From JALHOQ01 sp038144835 (GTDB lineage Bacteria > Bdellovibrionota > Bdellovibrionia > Bdellovibrionales > UBA1609): a stretch of DNA of 15,337 nucleotides. Positions 7,418 through 12,750 of this stretch are shown piece by piece. Within the stretch, counting starts at the first letter, position 1, and each line of letters starts with the position of its first letter. The stretch covers positions 1-15,337 of the forward strand of contig JAYQON010000070.1 in NCBI GenBank assembly GCA_038144835.1, read 5' to 3'. The notes beneath the pieces were generated by a model, which ran no database searches, had not been told where the DNA came from, and was given only the letters and a program-made list of their open reading frames with translations. The translations under genes and the position numbers were made by a program.

Positions 7418-7849
7418 ATGGCACGTACTACGGTGGTTTTGGTCGGAGATGATCGCGAACAGTGCGACAAGCTCAAGACTTTAAGCCAAGGGATGGGTTG
7501 TTTGGTTCACATTTATACCCCGGCGGAATGGGCCAAAGGTTTTCAAGACGGTAGTGTGCGCACTGCTCTCGCGGGTGATGTTCCGGCTTTGAGTGTAGGG
7601 GCCAATCCCGTCAATGAAGGTGCTAAAATTCTTCAGTTTCCTCAACCATCTATGGTGTCTGAGGAAGATAAAAAAGTTCGCACCATTAATGAATTAGAGA
7701 GTATCGCGATTGAGAACGCGATTCATGAATTTGGCGGCAATCTTACAGAAGCTGCAAAGGCTCTCGGTATTGGTCGCGCCACTCTTTATCGAAAAGTAAA
7801 GCAATACAATATTGATCCCGCCAGCGCCCGCAAGAAGCGCGCGGCTTAA
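7418..7849 (+). CDS. Small Fis-type helix-turn-helix transcriptional regulator
   Basis: The 143-aa protein ends in a Fis-family DNA-binding domain (about 91-132). Two helices (LESIAIENAIHEFGGNL) lead into the turn and recognition helix TEAAKALGIGRATLYRKV, as in the C-termini of NtrC-type activators and Fis. There is no AAA+ sigma-54 activation domain. The first 40 residues (TTVVLVGDDREQCDKL, then MGCLVHIYTPAEW) resemble the start of a response-regulator receiver, with D11-D12 in the position of the acidic pocket. At about 40 residues rather than 120, it can only be a remnant or a different fold. A linker (50-90) carries KILQFP. The short spacing to the S41 gene implies co-transcription. Inferred: a DNA-binding regulator or nucleoid-type protein; targets unknown. 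Confidence 0.85.
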   Translation: MARTTVVLVGDDREQCDKLKTLSQGMGCLVHIYTPAEWAKGFQDGSVRTALAGDVPALSVGANPVNEGAKILQFPQPSMVSEEDKKVRTINELESIAIENAIHEFGGNLTEAAKALGIGRATLYRKVKQYNIDPASARKKRAA

Positions 7850-7861
7850 GCACTTGACCGT

Positions 7862-9115
7862 ATGCAGGAGCCGACGTTTTATCGATACATGCGTCGGCTC
7901 TCTGGTTTCTTGTTATTTCTAATCTGTACTTTCGCTGGATGGTGGCTTAGCGGGTCTGGTCATCCGCGGGAAGTCTTTCGATCTGTTTGTGACCTTGTGG
8001 ATGATCATTACTACAAAGTTGATGATCGACTTCAGCAATGGTTGCGTGAATGCCACTCTAAGGCTTCGGCGTTGCCCTCTTGGGCTTCGCAGGCACAAAT
8101 AATTTCAAACCTTCAAGATCATATGAATGAAATGAATGTGTCGCATTTTCAGATCTACAGTCCGGCTGAAGATCGCAAACTGTGGAAGGGAGAAACCATT
8201 GATACGGGAATTCGTTCTCGTTATGTGGAGGATCATTTAATCGTATACCGGGTTTTTGCAGACAGTGCGGCTGAAGATGCAGGCATTCGGGTAGGTGATG
8301 AAATTGTGTCTTTGCCTGGTTCTGATCAAGTCACTCCTTATGGAGCTCAAAGTCGTGCTGGCATGTTTACTCTGAAGAGAATTGGTGAAATTTTTTATGC
8401 TGAGTTGAAGCCCAAGGCGCTGGTGATTGATTCCAAGCCGCAACTCTTTGACTTAGGGCATGGTCATGGACGTTTGGAAATATCAAGTTTTCGCTCTGAG
8501 TACTTTGGATCTGAGTCATGGAAAGAATTGGCTCAACAGTTTTCTAAATTTCAACATTTGATTATCGATATCCGAGAAAACGCGGGGGGCAATTTTGTAG
8601 CCATGCTGCGAGCCTTATCGACGTTCACCTGCTCACCTCGTTTGATGGGAAGATTGATACAGCCGCGCAAGGCTTTGCCGGACAAAGAATCTTTTGATGA
8701 CGACACTTCTGACCAACATCAAATTAGCGAATTGGAAAGCAACAAGAGCATAGGCCTGAAAACCTTCTCAAGCTATGGTTGCTATCGCGGTAAGGTCACG
8801 GTTTTGGTGTCTGCCGAGACGGCGAGTGTGGCTGAGATTTTTGCGCACAGTTTTAAGAGCCGGACAGGATCTAGGGTTTGGGGTCAACCGACTGCAGGGG
8901 ATGTAATCTTAGCCGTATGGTATGATTTACCGGCGCTTGGGGAGGGGTTTTCGATATCTATACCTGAAGCCTTGTACTTAACTCCTGATAACGTTGAGCT
9001 TGAATCTAAGGGCGTTGATCCCAGTCGGGAGTTGTTTTATGAGCTTGCGCCCTCTTTACACGGCAAAGATAGTTGGTTGCTTCAGGCGTTGAGGGTTGAT
9101 GGTTTTGTTAAATAA
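7862..9115 (+). CDS. Membrane-anchored S41 peptidase-like protein with PDZ domain, lacking the catalytic lysine
   Basis: This 417-aa protein follows the Fis-type gene by 12 bases and is probably co-transcribed with it. A hydrophobic segment at 13-30 is an uncleaved anchor, with the rest in the periplasm. A PDZ domain spans about 113-185 (ADSAAEDAGIRVGDEIVSL). The S41 core follows: LIIDIRENAGGNF (233-245) is the conserved RxNxGG segment, and VLVSAETASVAEIFAHSF holds the presumed nucleophile S322. In CtpA/D1-type processing proteases the general-base lysine comes 25 residues after the serine, in GxxTxGK. Here the equivalent GQPTAG is followed by D347. The protein is therefore either inactive, a PDZ-binding adaptor, or uses another base as in tricorn-like S41 members. 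No good Shine-Dalgarno precedes ATG 7862; coupling to the upstream gene is likely. The start is moderately sure. Confidence 0.83.
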   Translation: MQEPTFYRYMRRLSGFLLFLICTFAGWWLSGSGHPREVFRSVCDLVDDHYYKVDDRLQQWLRECHSKASALPSWASQAQIISNLQDHMNEMNVSHFQIYSPAEDRKLWKGETIDTGIRSRYVEDHLIVYRVFADSAAEDAGIRVGDEIVSLPGSDQVTPYGAQSRAGMFTLKRIGEIFYAELKPKALVIDSKPQLFDLGHGHGRLEISSFRSEYFGSESWKELAQQFSKFQHLIIDIRENAGGNFVAMLRALSTFTCSPRLMGRLIQPRKALPDKESFDDDTSDQHQISELESNKSIGLKTFSSYGCYRGKVTVLVSAETASVAEIFAHSFKSRTGSRVWGQPTAGDVILAVWYDLPALGEGFSISIPEALYLTPDNVELESKGVDPSRELFYELAPSLHGKDSWLLQALRVDGFVK

Positions 9116-9122
9116 TTGATTC

Positions 9123-9175
9123 TACTAGATTTTTTAATGGTACTATGAGAAATAAAAATATATGGTAAAATAGTA
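9123..9175. promoter_or_regulatory. Candidate operator: TACTA half-sites around the RHH-MNT promoter
   Basis: TACTAG (9123-9128), TACTAT (9141-9146) and the inverted ATAGTA (9170-9175) surround the promoter. The last two form an inverted repeat with a 23-base spacer, the right arm overlapping the -10 hexamer. Ribbon-helix-helix antitoxins usually bind short repeated half-sites in their own promoters, and the first downstream gene encodes such a domain, so autorepression is a reasonable inference. Confidence 0.45.
9163..9171 (+). promoter_or_regulatory. Extended -10 promoter, probably giving a leaderless mRNA
   Basis: TGG-TAAAAT (9163-9171) fits an extended -10 element (TGn plus five of six of TATAAT). 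There is no clear -35. The hexamer ends six bases before ATG 9178, so transcription would start at or next to the A of the start codon. No Shine-Dalgarno precedes the ATG, which agrees with a leaderless message. Confidence 0.5.
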
Positions 9176-9177
9176 TC

Positions 9178-9729
9178 ATGAAACCTTCGGGAAAATTTGT
9201 TTTGCGATTGGATCCGGAGTTGCACCAAGAGCTAAAGAGTCAGGCCCTTGCTCACAAGATGTCTCTGAACGAATGGATCAAACATCGCTTGCAAGGGACG
9301 CAAGCTTTATCGCCCATACCGATAATAGATCGTCTGCTAAAAACTTTTTCGGGAAATTTAGTTGGTGTTGTCCAGTTCGGCTCCAGCGTTCGCAATGAAA
9401 TGCACAAGAGTTCTGACGTGGATTTGCTGCTTGTTCTTAAAACTGAGTTTAAATTTGATCGATCTATTTACCAAAAATGGGATCGGGAATTTAACGGCAA
9501 ACAAGACGCAGTCCTTTCGCCGCAGTTTTCACATTTACCCGTGAGTGTGGAATACTCGAGTCTATGGCTGGAGATAGCTTTGGAGGGCGTTATTCACTAC
9601 GACCCCACCGGGCAGGTCTTTGCGACTATCAGAAAAATTCGTGACGCCATAGCTGAAGGCCGTTTCCATAGAAAATTGAGCCATGGTCATCCCTACTGGG
9701 TTCGAAAGGAAATTCCGCATGCAGAATAA
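9178..9729 (+). CDS. HicB-type RHH domain fused to MNT-type nucleotidyltransferase (putative antitoxin)
   Basis: The 183-aa protein has two domains. Residues 4-39 (GKFVLRLDPELHQEL then SLNEWIKHRL) closely match the ribbon-helix-helix domain of the HicB antitoxin family, which binds operator DNA as a dimer. Residues about 50-150 are a minimal nucleotidyltransferase: QFGSSVRNE followed by SSDVDLLLVL gives an exact GSX10DXD motif (G68-S69, D80, D82), with E125 a possible third metal ligand. In known MNT-HEPN pairs the nucleotidyltransferase neutralises its HEPN partner, in the MntA-HepT case by adding AMP to a tyrosine. MNT antitoxins usually consist of this domain alone, so the fused DNA-binding domain is unusual and suggests autoregulation. 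The gene starts with an apparently leaderless promoter and overlaps the HEPN gene by 11 bases. Domain calls are firm; the antitoxin role is inferred. Confidence 0.86.
   Translation: MKPSGKFVLRLDPELHQELKSQALAHKMSLNEWIKHRLQGTQALSPIPIIDRLLKTFSGNLVGVVQFGSSVRNEMHKSSDVDLLLVLKTEFKFDRSIYQKWDREFNGKQDAVLSPQFSHLPVSVEYSSLWLEIALEGVIHYDPTGQVFATIRKIRDAIAEGRFHRKLSHGHPYWVRKEIPHAE
9706..9710 (+). promoter_or_regulatory. Ribosome binding site of the HEPN gene
   Basis: AAGGA lies eight bases before ATG 9719, inside the end of the RHH-MNT gene. An in-frame ATG at 9683 would add 12 residues unrelated to the HEPN fold and has no comparable site, so 9719 is preferred. Confidence 0.7.
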
Positions 9730-10126
9730 GTCACTTGCGTACGATTACATAGAAAGAGCGCATAAAAGAATTTCTGCTCTCAAGGCTCTCCATAAGGAGA
9801 GCGCATGGGCTGATGTCGTGCGTGAGTCACAGGAAGTCGTTGAGTTGGCTCTCAAGGGGCTTCTTCGTCATTTCCATATCGAAGTTCCTAGAATTCACGA
9901 TGTCTCGGCGATTCTTGAGGAGGAAAAGTCACGCTTTCCCTCCAATGTGCAAAAAAACTTATCCAGATATATTGAAATTTCGCGATCCCTTCGCCGTGAT
10001 CGAGAGTTGGCCTTTTATGGCAGTGAAGATCTTACACCTCGTGAGTTCTATAAAAAAGCGGACGCTGACGTCGCTATGTCTTCTGCCGAGTGGGTTGTAG
10101 AAACACTGCTTCCGGTAATTGTCTGA
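9719..10126 (+). CDS. HEPN-domain protein, partner of the RHH-MNT protein (putative toxin)
   Basis: The 135-aa protein is all helical and follows the HEPN pattern: an N-terminal helix (YDYIERAHKRISALKAL), then WADVVRESQEVVELALKGLLRHFHIEVPRIHDV, the core helix pair with conserved E-lalKglL and a later H-dv, and a C-terminal RRDRELAFYG segment like the 'R-x-x-R-E-x-A-x-YG' of PF05168-type HEPN proteins. I see no RX4-6H motif, the RNase site of HepT/DUF86-type toxins, nor the RX4HXY tyrosine target. This protein may therefore be a substrate-binding or non-RNase HEPN, or have a different active site around R92-Y100. Its start overlaps the RHH-MNT gene by 11 bases, so translation is probably coupled. 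The pair looks like one toxin-antitoxin-like module; which partner is toxic is not clear from sequence. Confidence 0.82.
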   Translation: MQNKSLAYDYIERAHKRISALKALHKESAWADVVRESQEVVELALKGLLRHFHIEVPRIHDVSAILEEEKSRFPSNVQKNLSRYIEISRSLRRDRELAFYGSEDLTPREFYKKADADVAMSSAEWVVETLLPVIV

Positions 10127-10134
10127 GACGGCAA

Positions 10135-10167
10135 GGTGCTCGTTTGGGAGCGCCCGATCAAAATCGG
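10135..10167. terminator. Hairpins between convergent genes, without a clear U-tract
   Basis: GGTGCTC (10135-10141) pairs with GAGCGCC (10148-10154), with one G-T wobble and a six-base loop. Directly after it CCGAT-CAAA-ATCGG (10154-10167) forms a perfect five-pair hairpin that includes the last codons of the minus-strand TPR gene. They lie in the 31-base gap between convergent stops and could slow polymerase from either side, but neither has a T-run. Confidence 0.3.
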
Positions 10168-11198
10168 CAACTGTTGGCCGCCTGTGCGTATTTGGCTGCC
10201 ATCGCTGAGTTCTTGGTTTGTTTCATTCGGCCAGAATAGGCATGAAAGGTGTCGACGGTTTCTGGGTCTGACTTACAAGCCTTGATAAAATGGGCCAATG
10301 CTTTTTCTGGGTTACCTTGCTCAAACAGCGATTGAGCTAAGCCAAAATGGGCACGCCCAGAATCAGGCTTTGAGTCGACGGCGGCTTGAAAATAACGAGT
10401 TGCAACTGGATAATTCTGTTTTTTAAAAAAGAGTGTGCCTGTGCCCCACTGTACAAATTCAGATTTTGGGAATTTCTTTGCCGCACTTACGGCATGTTTT
10501 TCTGCAATCTGGTCTTCCTTCTGATCGCGTAGTGCTTGAATAAGATAAACGTAGTGATCAGGGAAATTAGGAGAAATCTTGATGCTCTCCCGACAGTGCT
10601 CGACGGCCTGAACCAGATACCCATCGACCGCATCCAGTCGACAAAGCTCTTTGAAGAGATCCGGCCGTTTGCCAAATTTATCGATGCCTTCGCTCAGAAG
10701 CTCGCGAGCTTCATTGTTCGCCTTTTGTTTTAGTAAGGTTGAGAGCAAAAGATCAAAAGCGGGTTTGTAATGCGGGGCCATTCGCAATGTTTTGCGCAAA
10801 CTCTGTATACCTAAAGTCAAAAGTTCTGCAGAGCGGGGAGTGCCAGGACTTTGTGCTGCCTGCATGAGGTATGATTGTGCCAAAAGCATTAACCACTTAT
10901 GATTGGACTCCTCTTTTTCTGATACGATTTTTAAGATGCGCACGGAGTTGGCGTGATCTTTTTGTTGTGTGTAAGACATCGAAAGCATAAGAAAACCGCC
11001 GCTGTCGAGTTGGTCGGTGTAAGGGTTAAGTAAATCAACGACTTTGTCGAAGTGCTCTTTTTCGAAGTGGTGGCGAGCGACCTGAATACGAGCTCGGATA
11101 TTGCCTGGGTTCCGTTTCAGCTCGACCTCGTGCAGGTTCAAAGCCTCCTGTGCCATGAGTGTGGTCGTCATAAAAAAGGCGGCAAGAAGAGTAACCAT
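10158..11198 (-). CDS. Periplasmic TPR-repeat protein
   Basis: The 346-aa protein has a short signal peptide (1-16, MVTLLAAFFMTTTLMA) and then consists almost wholly of paired helices typical of tetratricopeptide repeats. Recognisable units include QVARHHFEKEHFDKVVDLLNP (near 39-59), the repeat ending SIKISPNFPDHYVYLIQAL, the one at ATRYFQAAVDSKPDSGRAHFGLAQSLF, and EKALAHFIKACKSDPE. Such proteins act as scaffolds in the periplasm; the partner is unknown. ATG 11198 is the first start after an in-frame TAA and has a poor Shine-Dalgarno. Being 42 bases after the stop of the small secreted gene on the same strand, it may rely on that gene's transcription. Its end faces the HEPN gene. Confidence 0.84.
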   Translation of the reverse strand: MVTLLAAFFMTTTLMAQEALNLHEVELKRNPGNIRARIQVARHHFEKEHFDKVVDLLNPYTDQLDSGGFLMLSMSYTQQKDHANSVRILKIVSEKEESNHKWLMLLAQSYLMQAAQSPGTPRSAELLTLGIQSLRKTLRMAPHYKPAFDLLLSTLLKQKANNEARELLSEGIDKFGKRPDLFKELCRLDAVDGYLVQAVEHCRESIKISPNFPDHYVYLIQALRDQKEDQIAEKHAVSAAKKFPKSEFVQWGTGTLFFKKQNYPVATRYFQAAVDSKPDSGRAHFGLAQSLFEQGNPEKALAHFIKACKSDPETVDTFHAYSGRMKQTKNSAMAAKYAQAANSCRF

Positions 11199-11240
11199 AA
11201 TTAAAGTTTAAAAATTCGTCATCGGATCTGCAAGGATTGT

Positions 11241-11654
11241 TTAGCGGTTTGGGCTGGCTTCCGCGTTTTCTCCCTCAGAGGCGGGCGCTCGGGGCGGGCT
11301 CCATATCGCTGGTCGAGGAGGATCAATAAATGCCTTTTGCGCCTCGGGGTTTTTTCGAGACAGTGCAGGATTCCCGGCATTTGAATTGACGTATTTATCT
11401 AAGTCAAAATCGGTTCGCCGAGTTTTGCGCGAATAAGAAGTATCGGTCGGTCGCAGTCGCGAGTTTTTTGATCCAAATCTCGGGTCGTCGTCCAGTTCTT
11501 CTTGTAGAAAATCCTCTGCGGCGTCAGTAACTTCGTTGCAGTTGGCGGTTTGGCAATCATGTTCGTCTGTACCCGTAGCTCGCGATAAGTCTGGTAAGAT
11601 CAGGCTTAATATAAATAAAAAAATTATATTAATATTTTTGACAGCTGACCTCAC
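11241..11654 (-). CDS. Small secreted protein of unknown function
   Basis: A 137-aa protein starts at GTG 11654, with AGAGG six bases upstream. Residues 1-26 are a signal peptide (NINIIFLFILSLILPDLSRA). The mature part is short, polar and probably disordered: an acidic segment with two cysteines (DCQTANC, 33-39) that could form a disulfide, then a basic stretch (SRKTRRTDF), and a proline-rich tail (DPPRPAIWSPPRAP). There is no recognisable domain and no lipobox. It is first in a probable two-gene unit with the periplasmic TPR protein, which suggests that they act together, for example as a small binding partner of the TPR scaffold. Confidence 0.72.
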   Translation of the reverse strand: MRSAVKNINIIFLFILSLILPDLSRATGTDEHDCQTANCNEVTDAAEDFLQEELDDDPRFGSKNSRLRPTDTSYSRKTRRTDFDLDKYVNSNAGNPALSRKNPEAQKAFIDPPRPAIWSPPRAPASEGENAEASPNR

Positions 11655-11707
11655 CCTTAGCCTCTAATGCAAAAGGTTTTCTATCATCATTCAGTGACTC
11701 CCTTATC

Positions 11708-11728
11708 TTATCGGCATGTAGGACCTAC
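11708..11728 (-). promoter_or_regulatory. GCCGATAA box beside a GTAGG/CCTAC palindrome, upstream of the small secreted gene
   Basis: On the minus strand GCCGATAA (11715-11708) equals the -10 consensus of the flagellar sigma factor (FliA). The expected TAAA about 15 bases further upstream is only TTTA, so a FliA promoter is doubtful. Three bases upstream lies GTAGG-A-CCTAC (11718-11728), a perfect palindrome that could be an operator. Both are 54-74 bases before GTG 11654. Confidence 0.25.
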
Positions 11729-11770
11729 GCTAAAACTAGGATTATCACTCAATATTTCTCAAGGAATTCC

Positions 11771-11991
11771 GATGCAAACCTAGGGCAGAGCGGGAGTCGT
11801 TAGATTGTGAGAGAGTGCATAAACTGTTTGCATCTGACTTAAGTCTCGACGGTGAGTCTCGAATTGAGACGACCAGCCAGCCGGTGACGTAAAGTGCTTT
11901 CAGGTGTTGAGGAAGTAGCCGCTAAAACCAATGACCCTTTTGGTTTGGCTGGGCACGGGTCTCGCAAACTCCTCTGTGTAGGAGGGAGAAT
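11771..11991 (+). promoter_or_regulatory. Structured leader of the RDD-rhomboid operon with Shine-Dalgarno-hiding hairpin
   Basis: The 337 bases before ATG 11992 contain no gene, but 11771-11984 are rich in complementary segments. GATGCAAAC (11771-11779) pairs perfectly with GTTTGCATC (11826-11834). GTCTC-GAATT-GAGAC (11856-11870) forms a hairpin. AAACCAA (11925-11931) pairs with TTGGTTT (11940-11946), extended by AGCC/GGCT (11917-11920 with 11947-11950). CTCCT (11969-11973) pairs with AGGAG (11980-11984), which hides most of the Shine-Dalgarno AGGAGGG. GTCTCG occurs three times (11843, 11856, 11959), so GAGAC at 11866-11870 could switch partner. This is the layout expected of a translational riboswitch or protein-controlled leader. 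I could not match it to a known class. Confidence 0.5.
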
Positions 11992-12714
11992 ATGGATCAG
12001 GACCAAAAAAGTAATAATGTGCTTCAGTTCCCAGGCAAGCGTAAGGAAGAAGAGGTGGCTCAGCCAGTCGCTCAAGGTGCGCCTCACAGCAATTCACTGG
12101 CATTCACTTCTCGCATCCTGTCTAACAAGCTGATCGCGGGAGCGGTCCTTGCGGTTATGGTCGCTAGTGCCGCAGTAAATAATTTTGTATATCGCTCGGC
12201 ATATTTAAGATCCGAAGATCTTGCTTCCAACTCTCAAGAGAGTATGAATCGAATGATCGCCTCGGTTGAAAAATTCAAATGGGAGCGTGATGCAGCTTGG
12301 GAAAAAGACTTGGCTGAGCGTTTAGCGTCGTCGCACATTCGTTCATTGGCCTCGACCAATATTGGAAGAGCAGCTACGCAAGAAGAAAAACTGCGTTGGG
12401 GTGTGTTAGAGGAGAAGTACACGATCACTTACCGGTCAGATTCGAGCGATCAAATTGGTAGCATTCTTTTGCAGGGTGATAAAAATGAGCCCGCCTATGT
12501 GTTGGATCGAGAAAAGTTTTTAAGTGATTTTGGTCATTTATTCGAAGCGAATTTTGATTTTGCTCAATTAAAGTCTGTTGAAAAAAGTGAACAAAATATC
12601 ATCGAGTCTTACACGCTTTTTGGTAAAGACAGCCAGCCTAAGGGCGAGGTGCGTTTCGAATTGGATCGTCATAAGCGTTTGCTTTCACTCAAAGTCGGTG
12701 GCGCGCAGATCTAG
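11992..12714 (+). CDS. Single-pass membrane protein of unknown function
   Basis: The 240-aa protein starts at ATG 11992 behind AGGAGGG, five bases away. Residues 1-45 are cytoplasmic and polar, and include VLQFPGKRKEEE near the start. One membrane helix spans about 47-66 (KLIAGAVLAVMVASAAV), leaving about 170 residues outside the cytoplasm (an N-in orientation fits the basic residues before the helix). The outer part begins with a helical, coiled-coil-like stretch (MNRMIASVEKFKWERDAAWEKDLAERL) and continues as mixed beta structure ending RFELDRHKRLLSLKVGG. I recognise no family. It is the first gene of a three-gene operon with the RDD-TPR and rhomboid genes; a role as their partner is inferred from position only. 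Confidence 0.8.
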   Translation: MDQDQKSNNVLQFPGKRKEEEVAQPVAQGAPHSNSLAFTSRILSNKLIAGAVLAVMVASAAVNNFVYRSAYLRSEDLASNSQESMNRMIASVEKFKWERDAAWEKDLAERLASSHIRSLASTNIGRAATQEEKLRWGVLEEKYTITYRSDSSDQIGSILLQGDKNEPAYVLDREKFLSDFGHLFEANFDFAQLKSVEKSEQNIIESYTLFGKDSQPKGEVRFELDRHKRLLSLKVGGAQI

Positions 12715-12750
12715 ACTTGGCTGATTTTTAAAAAATTCACTTCATTATGA

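Noticed and set aside
9683..9718. Upstream ATG start for the HEPN gene
   Set aside because: It lacks a Shine-Dalgarno and adds residues outside the HEPN fold; ATG 9719 has AAGGA at good spacing.
10135..10167. A true bidirectional rho-independent terminator between the HEPN and TPR genes
   Set aside because: The hairpins are present but neither strand has a T-run after them, so only a low-confidence feature was kept.
11881..11950. Similarity of the leader to a c-di-GMP-I (GEMM) riboswitch, prompted by GTGACGTAAAG
   Set aside because: The conserved GGCAAACC segment on the 5' side and the expected second helix are missing; the resemblance is a few bases only.
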